A stretch of 64,000 nt of DNA from Actinernus sp. WN-2022 (lineage: Eukaryota; Cnidaria; Anthozoa; Actiniaria; Actinernidae): NCBI GenBank assembly GCA_030867875.1, contig JAOWCC010000577.1, forward strand, positions 92,423,740 through 92,487,739, given 5' to 3'. Position 1 is the stretch's first letter. The number at the start of each line of letters is the position of its first letter. The notes under the pieces are model-generated. The model did no database searches. It was not told the DNA's origin and saw only the letters and a list, made by a program, of their open reading frames with translations. A program made the position numbers and the translations under genes. Of the stretch, positions 1 through 10,689 are shown piece after piece.

Positions 1-129
1 GAATGATGAGATTTTATCAGGTATAAAGGAGCATGCACGTGACTGATTTGCTTCATCTGATTGGACAAAATGCTCATTAATTATTCATGAGTTTTTGAAA
101 GTTAAATAAAAATATGTTTTTATTTTCAG

Positions 130-500
130 AGCCAAAGGCAGATGCCATGGCGAGCAGCCAAGCTGTTCTGAAAGAAGTGGCAAGTATGATGAACCATAAA
201 ATTGCCTCCGTCCCTTACAGAAAACGTTCCATGTATGCGATCGTCATATTTGCAGTGTTCATTCTTATGCCTCTGTTTTACTCTGATGATAGTCTTTCAT
301 TGTATGGTATGGGTACGTCCTTGGGTAGATTTCTGTATATCATAAGAATCCTTTGTACTATTGTAGTCACCGCACTGCTGTATTATGTACTCTTTAATGA
401 TAGAGATGAGTTCTATGCTTATAAAGACATACAAGAGGCAGTAAATATTGAGATGAAGCAAATGAGTTTGAGAAGACGTGTAACTGGGAACTCTGGATGA
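130..500 (+). CDS. Terminal coding exon of an unidentified multi-pass membrane protein
   Basis: The exon follows a clear acceptor (TATTTTCAG ending at 129), starts in the second position of a codon and runs 123 codons to TGA at 498-500. Two hydrophobic spans are visible: one beginning SMYAIVIFAVFIL and one beginning FLYIIRILCTIVV. A short loop rich in Asp, Ser and Gly separates them. The tail after the second span is charged and ends in a basic RRR cluster, so it is probably cytosolic. The rest of the gene lies left of the window. I do not recognise the family and assign no function. The frame also runs upstream through the intron end to an ATG at 114, but the acceptor argues against that start. 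Confidence 0.6.
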
Positions 501-1228
501 AAGAAATGAGCAGATTATAAATATTATTGTTATATTTTACAGTAATTCCAACTTTATCATAGCCTAAGAAAACAGCAGACTCTAATGTCACAAGCTCACT
601 TCTCTCACCCCTGAGTCAGATGTCAGAAGTGAGAGAAGTGTGCTCACGACGACAGGTGGCTGTTGTCTCAAGCTACATTGTAGCTTTATGTATCACTGAT
701 TATCCATTCAACCTGGCCAGTGCACATACATGCAAGCCCATACATTTATGTCATAATTATTTACTGTTAGTATGAATAATGTTAATCCTGAGAATATCCA
801 TGGAACAGTCATTTTGATTAGTTCAAGGGTATACAATCATGTTACTGAAAACGACTACACCTTATTATCGAGTGATAATTATAATTGGCACAAAATGCGT
901 AGTTTGGATCACTTCTGAGTGTTAAATTGAAGTGTCCATAGTTGTGGTAAATACCATGGTACCTTTTAGGGTATTCAAAGTAAGATAAGATTGACTTCAG
1001 TGTCAGAAAATCAAATTATATTGTTTAATGATCACTTGGTCTGGCTTTGTATATTGGTATATTCAGTCAATTGCACGTAATTGAATCGAATGTCGAAAGT
1101 TAATTTTGTGTTTTGGGATTGGTACCTCTTAGGAAAAAAACAAAATTTGACCATGCTGAACAAGTGAAATCTTATCTTTGTTTTGAACATAATTTTTTAG
1201 TATATTTACCTCATTTCTCTTAGCAGTA
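501..1228. other. Noncoding: 3' UTR or intergenic of the left gene
   Basis: AT-rich sequence after the stop codon of the left gene. I see no ORF, RNA gene or clear repeat here. The first few hundred bases are presumably 3' UTR, but no canonical AATAAA stands out close to the stop. Confidence 0.4.
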
Positions 1229-1646
1229 GCAAATGCAGGCATCCCAGACCTCCTATATTTCCTATATATCCTATAATTTGTATAGGATCCTATAAAGAGC
1301 CTATATTTCAAGAAATCCTCCTACATGTATATTTCCTATAAATAGGATGTATGCTGAGTGATACATTTATATTTTGCACTTTTTAGCATTTTTTTTGTGA
1401 ATTAACAAAAGAAAAATTCTTTCCTATCAATAAAAAAAAACAGGTTTGATCAAACACATTAAAAGTTCACATGTTTTAAAAATTGTGCGTTTATTGTTTA
1501 CTATTTATTGTTTGAAAGCTATTTTAGCTCCTATAAAGTGCCTATATTTTGGGGAAAAAATCCTATATTTTCCTATATTTAGAACTTGCACAGCCTATAT
1601 CTCCTATCAAATTTGTCCAAAAAGTGGCTGGGATGTATGCAAATGG
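1229..1646. repeat. Inverted-terminal-repeat element rich in TCCTATA
   Basis: The left end at about 1229-1249 (core AAATGCAGGCATCCCAG) is matched in inverted orientation at about 1625-1646. The interior repeats TCCTATA and CCTATATTT many times. It has no coding capacity and looks like a MITE-type nonautonomous DNA element. The 220 bases on to 1870 hold nothing I can identify. Confidence 0.4.
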
Positions 1647-1870
1647 TAAATATGAGACTTTCCGAGATGCAGAGACTTGTGTTTTAAAATATGAGCCCAA
1701 TACTCAAGGGTCTCTTTAATTTTGAGGTTCCGGGATCCAAGAAAACTTAGGTATTGTATCGGAAAACAAGACTTCCAGGCTCATTTATAGTTTCTGAATC
1801 TGAGATATTGAGATTTCAAGATCCAAAAATTCGATACTAGAACTTATTAGAGCTTGAGACATATTAATTT

Positions 1871-2226
1871 TGTGGTATCCTTACCTAAAGTGCAAGCAAA
1901 GCCATAAAACGACATTAACTATTTTTGCTCTAAATTCTATTTCTAATATATTTCAGTTGTCTAAATTAGTTATTAAATGTCAGAAATTTTACAAAATCTG
2001 CAATATTAATACCTTTTTGTGAGAAACAATGACAATAGTACAAATTTATTTTTATTTTTTTGACATATACTTTGACCTATACTTGCACTTTAAGGATGCA
2101 TTCGGATTTAACCAGATTATATACGAGCATGACACAAACACGTTTTAGCCTTCATCCGCCATCTTGCATATATCTAATTACCCATCATGCCTCACGGCCC
2201 TAAGTATTACATAACAATACACTACA
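1871..2226 (-). repeat. 3' LTR of the outer element, split by a TIR insertion
   Basis: 1871-1883 and 2091-2226 match the single-piece copy at 8297-8449. Examples are GGATTTAACCAGAT and the shared end ATAACAATACACTACA. The middle, 1884-2095, is an insertion absent from the other copy. Confidence 0.65.
1884..2095. mobile_element. About 212-bp TIR element (MITE) inside the LTR
   Basis: It starts CCTAAAGTGCAAG at 1884 and ends CTTGCACTTTAAGG at 2095, an inverted repeat of about 13 bases. The empty-site comparison with 8297-8449 shows that it interrupts an LTR, so it is younger than that LTR. Confidence 0.55.
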
Positions 2227-2559
2227 ATCCTTTTCTCCAGATTGAAACTCTGTGACATTTTCACTTAACATGGCTCAAATGTCTTAATGTCTTAGCTACA
2301 AACTAATATGTTTATATATCGCCAAAACAACTGTAACAAATAAGTTAAACAGTAATAATATTCACTTCAAATGTCCAGCACTTAAAATAAACAAAAACTC
2401 CTTTCCTGTCTATTACCGGGACAAACACATCAAGGCACATATCAGTTCATGGCTTGTCCAAATGATAGTCTCTCAAGTAAACTGGAGCTGACCATGCTCT
2501 CGCTGCAGTCTGATTGGTTGATCCACCACTTCATATGGAGCACTCTGAACTCTCTGGCT

Positions 2560-3313
2560 TTGTTACCTTGAAGGTGTTCTCACTTTTGCACATAACAGCA
2601 AAATATCAGTCAAAATGGCACTTATTACAAGTAGCCTTGATCGCAGGGCAGCTTTTATCATTGGAGTGATGTTCTGTCCGGCCACATCTGTAGCATTTCC
2701 CCCTTTTTCCTGCCGACTAATTGTCCCTCTTTCCACTGCCAAAATTAAGTCTGTTAACTTCACTGCGATTCAAGCTCTCCATTTCCCTTGCTTGGGAGTA
2801 TGTTGCTTCCATTGAGGGATACTTTGTATGTCTGACAGCTTCAAGTCTTGTCCTCTTTCGAGAAGTTTTCTCATCAGAGTGTTATTTTTACACTTGTCAA
2901 TTATTTGATCTCGAATTTGTTTGCTCATTTTGTCTCCAAATTGACAGTTTTCCGCTTGGCGAGTTAATCGCACAACAAACTGGTCTATGGTCTTGTTATC
3001 CTCTTGAGTCGTCTGTCGAAATCGGTGTCGCTCAAAGGGAATGTTCAGAGAATGTCCAGTGTTTTCATAGCCTTCTCATAAACATCCAGTTCCTCTTCTG
3101 GCTCAGGTACCATCGAAAATATCTGCTGTACGTCCATCCCAGCAGAATGGAGCAAGAAAGCTCTCTTTTGCTTCTTGTATTTGACTCCTCTGCCCTCTAC
3201 AAAGAATTCAAAAGCTGTTTTCCACCGCCTCCATCCGGGCCCAACACTCTTGGAATCTCCAGTGCAATCGAACATCATGCCGCTATTCCTCCGATTTCGA
3301 TTTGTACAGCCAT
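2560..3313 (-). pseudogene. gag: Gag relic of the outer gypsy element
   Basis: The minus-strand reading begins with an ATG at 3313 and continues in pieces with frameshifts. One piece (3278-3045) contains a Trp-rich GWRRWKTAFEFF stretch. The next (2973-2770) has a gag-like segment around KQIRDQIIDKCKNNTLMRKL. At about 2705-2590 two CCHC-type zinc knuckles can be read: CYRCG followed by His and Cys, then CNKCHFD with a stop in it. Zinc knuckles bind retroelement RNA during particle assembly. Frameshifts and stops make it nonfunctional. The inner retrotransposon sits 5 bases upstream of the ATG. Confidence 0.6.
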
Positions 3314-3318
3314 AGTAT

Positions 3319-3532
3319 TGTTACGCGAGCTGGGTCCCGGTTCGGTATCGACTGTAACTACAAGTCCACTGCAGGAACACAACTCTGTTTATTTCGTTTA
3401 CAAGCAGTTTTACATGCTGAACTCGAAGCATGCCCAAGACTCGAGTCTTCTTGATTCCCCGAATTCAGTTGGGGGTCCTAACTATGCCACAGGCTTGACA
3501 AGCACACATGTCACACGTCACGTCACATCACA
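3319..3532 (-). repeat. 3' LTR of the inner gypsy element
   Basis: Starts TGTTACGCGAGCTGGG and matches 8031-8234 over its length with scattered substitutions. A purine-rich AAGGGACG lies just upstream on the minus strand and could be the polypurine tract. Confidence 0.7.
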
Positions 3533-3572
3533 CGTCCCTTAGATTAATCGACCCGGTTAATAACAACAACGT

Positions 3573-3965
3573 TTAAGTGTCTGTCATATAGCCACTGTCC
3601 ATGACTAAGTCCTGATAGCTCAGAAGAGGTCCCCTCGTCCTTTGAAAGCGTCTTCGCCTTGTGGGTTCTGGGGTGTCGATGTTCGGCAGCTCCAACTCCT
3701 TTGCTGCAGTAAAACCGGTATTGTCGACATCTGCTGTGGAGATCCGCATATCAGGGTCTGTGGCGATCCGCATATCAGGGACAGGATCTGTGGCGATCTG
3801 CGTATCAGGGTCAGCTCCGTTGTCCGTACTCCAATCTGAAGCCTTGAACCAGTTTGCATTTTCTGTTCCATGGTAGTGACATAACCGGTCTCGATGCACC
3901 ACCTTACCCTTGGACCGGGAATTCCGATTTATTCGATAGACAATGTCATTGATTGGCTTCAACAC
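3573..3965 (-). pseudogene. Gypsy integrase carboxyl-terminal region (full-tail copy)
   Basis: The minus frame opens with a segment reading NDIVYRINRN, then KGKVVHRDRLCHYHG. This is the typical small beta-barrel end of gypsy integrases that binds the viral-like DNA ends. The tail contains an imperfect DPDMRI repeat and runs to a stop close to the 3' LTR. No HHCC or DDE core precedes it; the frame joins remnants of RT instead. A second copy of the first part lies at 4938-5147 in the duplicated unit. Confidence 0.6.
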
Positions 3966-4105
3966 AACGTAAGGACCCTCCCAATGGCAACTCAGTTTTG
4001 TTGAACGGCCTTTCCTTCATGGGTGTAGCGCTGTGGATTCCCAGTAAGGTACATACATGTACCTCCTTGAACACACCAGACTCGAAATTCCTGCCTTGAT
4101 CTGAG

Positions 4106-4256
4106 TATCTCATTGGTTCTTGTGTGATAGACTCTTAGTACCTTAGTATGCTAGTCACCCCGTATCTTGTCAGTTCTTGTGTGAATTAGGTCACCCCGTA
4201 AAACGCGTATCTCGTCAGTTCTTGTATGAACGAGTCTTAGTAGCTTAGTACGCTAG
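4106..4256. repeat. Short degenerate repeats at the RT-integrase deletion junction
   Basis: Three imperfect copies of a unit like TATCTYRTCAGTTCTTGTGTGA, with GTCACCCCG and CTTAGTACGCTAG between them, fill the gap where RT core to integrase core should be. They are repeated at 5288-5438 in the second duplicated unit. They look like filler DNA left by break repair or a small inserted repeat. Confidence 0.45.
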
Positions 4257-4755
4257 TGATTGAGTCAATTCTAGGTAAGGGATAAGAGTCCTTCTTGGTC
4301 ACACTATTCAGTCTACGGTAGTGCACGCAAAACCGTGTGGAACCATCCCATTTCTTCACCATAATGATCGGAGATGCCCACAGGCTGGAAAATGGCTCAA
4401 TCACACCCCCACGCCACATGTCCTCGATTGCACTAAATGCTTCCTCGCATTTGCCAATGGCAGCCTCCTTTGTGGCTGACGAAGCATCACCAGTGTTGAT
4501 CCTGTGCTTAAATGCATTTGTATGCCCTAAATCTTTAGGCCCTCTAGAAAAGACATCCTGAAACTCCACAAGGTTACGTAACCGCAGTTGCTGTTGGCTG
4601 TCCAAGTTAACAGCTCTTTTCATAGAGGACCTGGATAAAGTCTTGTACATCACTCTTCTCAAGCGAATCTGTCCCTGTGTCATCATTACCGGTCCCGTGC
4701 GGTTGAAGGACACTTTCAATGAGCTCACAGACATGCAGCCACCTATGTTCCACAA
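4237..4755 (-). pseudogene. pol: Gypsy reverse transcriptase amino-terminal fragment, copy 1
   Basis: The frame carries family-typical blocks in order: a DVFSRGPKDLGHT stretch, HRINTGDA, GVIEPFSSLWASPIIMVKK, then STRFCVHYRRLN and SYPLPRIDSI. These form the fingers region of gypsy RT. The frame stops just after SVLSY, before the FxxLDL/YADD catalytic blocks, so it cannot polymerise. It is 1182 bases away from and nearly identical to the copy at 5419-5937. Confidence 0.8.
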
Positions 4756-4937
4756 GCGATTTCCTTTGACTTATCCAACACATTCAGCATTCTAACCACA
4801 ACAAACGGTTGTTGTGTACTAAGTAGAGTCTTGCCAAACACGATGCCTTGAGGAAGCTTAGCAGTTGGTGATGGTCCAATCAGAACCCATGCTTCACCAC
4901 CTACATTGTACATCTTACTCTATCCGAACTGGGACAA

Positions 4938-5147
4938 TCATTTTGTGGTACGGTAACACAACTGTGGATCTGTGGCGATCTGCGTATCAGGGTCAGCTCC
5001 GTTGTCCGTACTCCAATCTGAAGCCTTGAACCAGTTTGCATTTTCTGTTCCATGGTAGTGACATAACCGGTCTCGATGCACCACCTTACCCTTGGACCGG
5101 GAATTCCGATTTATTCGATAGACAATGTCATTGATTGGCTTCAACAC
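4938..5147 (-). pseudogene. Gypsy integrase carboxyl-terminal fragment, duplicated copy
   Basis: Same reading as the start of 3573-3965 (NDIVYRINRN, KVVHRDRLCHYHG). It is cut after QIATDP and fused at the duplication junction to protease-end sequence PQLCYRTTK. Confidence 0.6.
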
Positions 5148-5418
5148 AACGTAAGGACCCTCCCAATGGCAACTCAGTTTTGTTGAACGGCCTTTCCTTC
5201 ATGGGTGTAGCACTGTGGATTCCCAGTAAGGTACATACATGTACCTCCTTGAACACACCAGACTCGAAATTCCTGCCTTGATCTGAGTATCTCATTGGTT
5301 CTTGTGTGATAGACTCTTAGTACCTTAGTATGCTAGTCACCCCGTATCTTGTCAGTTCTTGTGTGAATTAGGTCACCCCGTAAAACGCGTATCTCGTCAG
5401 TTCTTGTATGAACGAGTC

Positions 5419-5937
5419 TTAGTAGCTTAGTACGCTAGCGATTGAGTCAATTCTAGGTAAGGGATAAGAGTCCTTCTTGGTCACACTATTCAGTCTACGG
5501 TAGTGCACGCAAAACCGTGTGGAACCATCCCATTTCTTCACCATAATGATCGGAGATGCCCACAGGCTGGAAAATGGCTCAATCACACCCCCACGCCACA
5601 TGTCCTCGATTGCACTAAATGCTTCCTCGCATTTGCCAATGGCAGCCTCCTTTGTGGCTGACGAAGCATCACCAGTGTTGATCCTGTGCTTAAATGCATT
5701 TGTATGCCCTAAATCTTTAGGCCCTCTAGAAAAGACATCCTGAAACTCCACAAGGTTACGTAACCGCAGTTGCTGTTGGCTGTCCAAGTTAACAGCTCTT
5801 TTCATAGAGGACCTGGATAAAGTCTGGTACATCACTCTTCTCAAGCGAATCTGTCCCTGTGTCATCATTACCGGTCCCGTGCGGTTGAAGGACACTTTCA
5901 ATGAGCTCACAGACATGCAGCCACCTATGTTCCACAA
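5419..5937 (-). pseudogene. pol: Gypsy reverse transcriptase amino-terminal fragment, copy 2
   Basis: Identical to the 4237-4755 fragment except for single substitutions. This is the original position, downstream of protease (6120-6545) in the element's own orientation. The RT catalytic core is absent. Confidence 0.8.
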
Positions 5938-6119
5938 GCGATTTCCTTTGACTTATCCAACACATTCAGCATTCTAACCACAACAAACGGTTGTTGTGTA
6001 CTAAGTAGAGTCTTGCCAAACACGATGCCTTGAGGAAGCTTAGCAGTTGGTGATGGTCCAATCAGAACCCATGCTTCACCACCTACATTGTACATCTTAC
6101 TCTATCCGAACTGGGACAA

Positions 6120-6545
6120 TCATTTTGTGGTACGGTAACACAACTGTGGTTGCCGATGCAATGATGCGTTGGCAGCTGGCTGTATGGTGAACCCGAGGTG
6201 GTTTACAAGACGGTACCTTCCTGACTGAATAAGAAGGATTTCAGCACCAGTGTGTATGGTACATCCGTTCATTGTCAGAAAGTCCAACCCAAGGATACAA
6301 CGATCTGAGATTTCTGCCACTAACACTTCATGGTTAAACTCCTGTGTCCCTATTCTAATCTACACCCTTTGTTTACCGAGCATCATAGCCATTTCACATG
6401 TAGCTGTTCTGAGTACACTGTTTGGAGGCTGGAGTTCCAATGTTCCCTTTCGATCAAACAGGCCAGGACAGACTACCATAATATTTGCCTCAGTGTCCAT
6501 CCGTGCACCGTATGACTTTCCTCTTAGCAAGCTAACTTTCCAGTC
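6120..6545 (-). pseudogene. Gypsy aspartic protease (retropepsin) relic
   Basis: The minus strand reads an active-site-like MDTEANIMVV near 6500, where families have D-T/S-G, so the Gly is replaced by Glu. Further on it reads CILGLDFLTMNGC near 6280, the conserved ILG flap-helix block. A stop codon near 6360 separates the two pieces. The order gag-protease-RT fits a gypsy pol. Confidence 0.55.
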
Positions 6546-6579
6546 ATAACAATATTAAAATGGCCTTGGAGCTTCAGAG

Positions 6580-7896
6580 TCACTTTTTCCAGCCGGACTT
6601 TGCCCCACAAGGCCAACCAGTTCTAAATTTCCTGCTGCTTACTTGTCTCCTTCTGGGGTTTTCCTGCAGCCTCTGACAACTTATCTGGACAATCCCATCT
6701 AATATTCCCACTCTTGTCACACCCCCAGCACCCCTCTGGCATTCGTTCTTGGACATTACGCATGCTGGCTGCTCCTTAGCTTGTCCTTGGATTGCCATAA
6801 TCTTGGAAAAGATTCCTTTGATCTGCATCAGACTCATCACTATCACTACTTTTTCTTTGTTCAGGTCCCTGTGGTTGGGTGTGGCTTGGGTTCGCTGGAG
6901 TGGCTCATACCTCACAGACTTGTTGTTCTTTATTGCTATGGGCCAGTCGGTAAGACTCCAGCTTGAGGGCGAGCTCTAAGGCTCCGCAAAGGAATTGGGG
7001 TTGACCTTGCTTAAGTCGCAATTGAGTATCCTCATCAAGAATGTCTTCTACAAATTGCTCCTTTGCTAACACGTATTTCATGGCCTCCGGGACCTGCAGG
7101 TATGCCAGCCACACAAGGCGTTCTATGTCCTCTACCAGTTCTGGGAGTGATTCATTTCGTTTCTGCACTCGGTTTCTCAGCTGCGATTGATGCAGATCTT
7201 GCCGATGGGCAGTACCAAATCTACTTTCTAGTGCTTTTATGAGGGTACTATAACACCTCTGCACCCCCCCTCCCCCCCCCCCCCCCTGAAAGATTGGACA
7301 GGACAGCTCTTGCACCCTCCCTCAGGCTTGGTGCCAAAAAGTCACTGTTCTGTTCATCGTTCGACTGAGTCTTTTCCGCAGCAATCTCGAATTGTGCCAA
7401 ATAAATTATGGTTCCCATGCTGTCTTTCCAACGAACTCAAGGGGTTTCCGTAAAGGGCGATTCCATTCCAGGTGATTCCGTTCCGGAGTCAAGGAACTAG
7501 AGTGCACACTGGTGTTGATGCTCAGTAGTGGTGTTGACCAAGAGGTACACATCTTTTCTTGTGTTCATTTTCTTGTAGATATTTTCTCTAAGTTTACCTT
7601 CCATTACCTCCACGGCATTACATGTTTCCTTTAGCTGCCATTCCACGATATCCTCTAAAACTTTTTTCTACAGGTTTTTCACTCTACGATCACAGTCTAC
7701 TTTGAAATTATCGAGCTGTGATGCTAACTGGTCTCCCTGTGTTATAAGTTCCTTCTGGAATTGGGCTCCCTGTGATGTCACGCAACATTCCAATTGCTTA
7801 AGACCATCCAACAATTTCTGTGACTCGATTTTCCTGACTCAATTTTGCTGTTTATTTGCATGTAGATCTGCTCTAACCCATGGGCTATAGCTGCCA
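6580..7896 (-). pseudogene. gag: Gag relic of the inner gypsy element
   Basis: The amino part (about 7896-7670) reads in broken frames as a polar, coiled-coil-like helix region (LLDGLKQLECCV). The middle frame 7315-6905 carries the retrotransposon gag core, with SRFGTAHRQDLHQSQLRNR and LPELVEDIERLV. Downstream, at 6730-6689, a zinc knuckle C-x2-C-x4-N-x4-C is readable with its His replaced by Asn. A poly-C run (7272-7285) interrupts the frame. Several frameshifts make it nonfunctional. Confidence 0.6.
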
Positions 7897-8030
7897 TGTC
7901 TCCTACTTCCTTTGAAGTACTGTCCGCAGATGTGGCATTCGATAAACACTCACCTTCTGCTAGCTGGACTTTGATTGAGCCACTTTCTTCTTGGAACCTT
8001 TTAAGGTTCCAAAAGCACTTCAGACACCAG

Positions 8031-8234
8031 TGTTACGCAAGCTGGGTCCCGGTTCGGTATCGACTGTAACTACAAGTCCACTGCAGGAACACAACTCTGT
8101 TTATTCCATTTACAAGTAGTTTTACACGCTGAACTCGGAGCATGCCCAAGACTCAAGTCTTCTTGGTTCCCCAAACTCCGTTGGGGTCCTAACTACATCA
8201 CAGGCTTGACAAGGCACACACATGACACGTCACA
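8031..8234 (-). repeat. 5' LTR of the inner gypsy element
   Basis: Matches 3319-3532. It ends CGTCACA before the flanking GTAT at 8235-8238. The predicted primer-binding site follows it on the minus strand. Confidence 0.7.
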
Positions 8235-8296
8235 GTATTCGACTACCAGGATGAACTATAATGTACTATGTTGCTAAGATTATCCTCATCACCAAT

Positions 8297-8449
8297 TGTG
8301 GTATCCTTACTCAAGGATGCATTTGGATTTAACCAGATAATATATGAGCATGACACAAACATGTTTTAGCCTTCATCTGCGATCTTGCATACTTATAGAA
8401 TTACCCATCATGCCTTACAGCCCTAAGTATTATATAACAATACACTACA
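8297..8449 (-). repeat. 5' LTR of the outer gypsy element
   Basis: An uninterrupted copy of the repeat also seen at 1871-1883 plus 2091-2226. The outer element's leader, 8239-8296, lies between it and the inner insertion. Confidence 0.65.
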
Positions 8450-9007
8450 ATATTGTTGAAGTACATGTCCTATTATAGTGCTAGATATGGCACAGATTCA
8501 GTACCTGTACACTAGTGTTGATTATGGTTACTAATTAGCACTATAAAATTTAAATTGTAGCGATGAACTGACAGTACATAGCATTGTCTTACAGTTTTAA
8601 TGTCTTAAATTATTGAATGGTTTTTGCCAAATCATTTAATGTTCGATAGTAGGATGAAATGTTTCTGCTTTATAATATTTGTTAAATAAATATGTAAACT
8701 TTTCCAACCTTGCAGAAGTTGATGCTTTCTACTGTATTATAATCCATCTAGAATTCCTTAAATTACATAATTATACTACCAGTTTTGAATGTCTCTTTTT
8801 TGCCAAATAATTTATTGTTCAAAAGTAGAACAAAAGGTTTTGTGCTTTATTGTTCTGCTAACATTGCAGAAGTTGTCTTCTGTGTAATTTATAATCCATA
8901 CATCTGGAATGTCTATTTAATATTAAATTAATATGTAGAAATCAACAATTGAACTTTAAAGTCGCTGAACATTATTCAGGTAGAAAATGCTTCTATGAAG
9001 ACTAATT
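8450..9007. other. Noncoding, nothing recognised
   Basis: AT-rich unique-looking sequence with an internal loose repetition (TTGCCAAATNATTTAATGTTC near 8627 and 8800). No gene is seen. Confidence 0.3.
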
Positions 9008-9141
9008 GAAGGGCTGTGTGCAAAAATGGCAAAAGTCACTCTTGATCACCTTCTAGATTCTCCCTTAGAAAACAAAGAAATTGAAGGAGAATTTAGAATG
9101 TGATCAGGAGACACTTATGCCCTTTTTGCACACAGCCCTTC
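9008..9141. mobile_element. 134-bp MITE with GAAGGGCTGTGTGC termini
   Basis: GAAGGGCTGTGTGCAAAAA at 9008-9026 is perfectly inverted at 9123-9141. It is noncoding. The same terminus bounds a larger element at 34974-35668. Confidence 0.7.
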
Positions 9142-9748
9142 AAATATTTAATTAGTGCTGAAAGTTGTAAATTACATGATTGTACAATATAATGCATTTC
9201 ATTGGTTAAATACAAGGGCTACAATGAAACCCAATAAGTAAACTCATTCATATACCGGTACATACAGATTATCATGATGTTGTATTGATTCATGATGAAA
9301 TAAATTAATTTAATAAATAGTCTAACAGTTACCGGTAACTCAAAATGTGTATAAATTGCTAACAAATAATATGACATAATAAACTACAGTTGTCATTTAT
9401 TTGGTAATTGTCGTTAGTTATCACAGTGACTATTCTGTCTGGCAGATTTTATGGATAACTAGTTCCTGTAAAAACTAGTGTACTGGTAAGTCAATATTGG
9501 TGAGGAAGCGAATTGAGATACAGTCAGTCTCCTTCGAAGTTCAACACTGGTTTAGGGGTTTCAATAGCAGCCGGTTGCTGTCACTGCTCCTGTGGCTATT
9601 TTGATCTAAGTTGTACTGCCTGCTATTTCTTCAGTGGGTTAATACTTCATTTGACTAACTTCTAGACAGTAGTATTCATACAGCAACTTGTACTGCCTCT
9701 CATGCCTATTTTCAAAATTATTGAAAACCCTGCTGGTTGATTAAATGA

Positions 9749-10048
9749 CCACAGGCAACCCAAGCTCTAATTGTGTGTATTCGTTAGTATATAATAAGAG
9801 AAGTACTAAATGGGGAAAATCACTAATTTTTCCACTATTGATAGGTTAAAATCAACTGAAATAAACATACTTTTGCTCTATCTGTTGTCCTTTGTTGTTT
9901 ATTAGTGATTTGGGCTTTTCCTTTTTGGATCTCCTGCTAATAATCAATTGTGGTAAAATTCGTGATTTTTCCCATTTAGTAGTTCCTCTAAGTCTATATA
10001 TACTGTCTAACAAAATTTATACACAATTAGAGCTTGGGTTGCCTGTGG
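9749..10048. mobile_element. About 300-bp foldback MITE
   Basis: The end CCACAGGCAACCCAAGCTCT at 9749 is inverted at 10048. Arms of roughly 100 bases remain complementary, for example AGTACTAAATGGGGAAAATC against GATTTTTCCCATTTAGTAG. A related terminus (CAGAGCTTGGGTTACCTGTG) occurs near 17926. Confidence 0.65.
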
Positions 10049-10689
10049 CGTGACATGCAATTGTATGACCACTTTTAATGTATGCTCATACTTACGTAAA
10101 TGTACCATGTGTGAGATTAACCAATCACATACAAGCATCTCGTCAATTGTGGTTTTGTTTATTTGATGAGCTGATGTGGTCATACATTTACTGGCCAGGT
10201 CTGTATGGAGAAAAACTTTGGCAGAGGTTTTGAGTACATGTACAAACTGAGGCTGTGGGCCAGTAAAATAAATAAATGTTAAATTGTTTTTCCTTATTTT
10301 TTTTTATTTTCTTTTGTTAATTCAGTCACATGCTCGTAACAGAAGTCTTATGTAACTGTGAGTTACTAAGATTAATTCTAAGACCTCCATGGAGTTACTT
10401 AATAAGCTATTTTATGTAATTCTATCCACATCCGATCATGTTTCAGAACTAAGATTACGTTTGAGTGGTACGTGTAAATAGGTCAAACTCAGAGTTAATA
10501 AGATGCACAAAATATTGGTTTAAAAAAAGTTGCTCTTAACCGCTGTCCCTGCATGCAGCACATTTTAGGCATGCCACACACCTGGCATTTATCTGCAAAT
10601 GCAATGCAATGCACCAGTGAGTTTCCACCAGTTTTTTTAACTTTTGATAAATACATAAATTATAACAGCAAAACCGTCGATACTGCTGA

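Larger units (their letters stand above)
3789..6152 (-). repeat. 1182-bp tandem duplication inside the inner element
   Basis: Unit 1 (about 3789-4970) and unit 2 (about 4971-6152) are nearly identical, with about three differences noticed by eye (near 4031, 4256 and 4644 versus the matching sites +1182). The junctions share the microhomology CTGTGG. Each unit holds the RT amino end, a filler block and the integrase carboxyl end. The similarity is much higher than between the two LTRs, so the duplication is younger than the insertion. Confidence 0.85.
3319..8234 (-). mobile_element. Inner Ty3/gypsy LTR retrotransposon, defective, with an internal tandem duplication
   Basis: Two LTRs of 204-214 bp (3319-3532 and 8031-8234, TGTTACG...CACA on +) bound a minus-strand element in the order gag, protease, RT amino end, integrase carboxyl end. 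The 4-base GTAT (possibly AGTAT) flanks it at 3315-3318 and 8235-8238, consistent with a target-site duplication. Just inside the upper LTR the minus strand reads TGGTGTCTGAAG, a plausible tRNA primer-binding site. The RT core (YxDD), RNase H and integrase catalytic core are missing. The LTR copies differ at several sites, so the insertion is not brand new. Confidence 0.8.
1871..8449 (-). mobile_element. Outer Ty3/gypsy-type LTR retrotransposon, internally reduced and interrupted
   Basis: Two related terminal repeats, 1871-2226 and 8297-8449 (TGTGGTATCC...CACTACA on +), bound a minus-strand element. Of its coding region only a gag relic (3313 to about 2560) is visible; no pol is seen between gag and the lower LTR. 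The right LTR and leader (8239-8449) are separated from gag by a second retrotransposon inserted at 3319-8234. The lower LTR copy is itself interrupted by a small TIR element. I found no clean target-site duplication. It is certainly nonautonomous now. Confidence 0.65.

Noticed and set aside
2721..3542. 273-codon plus-strand frame
   Set aside because: It runs antisense through the outer gag relic and into the LTR of the inner element and has no domain pattern; the minus strand explains the sequence.
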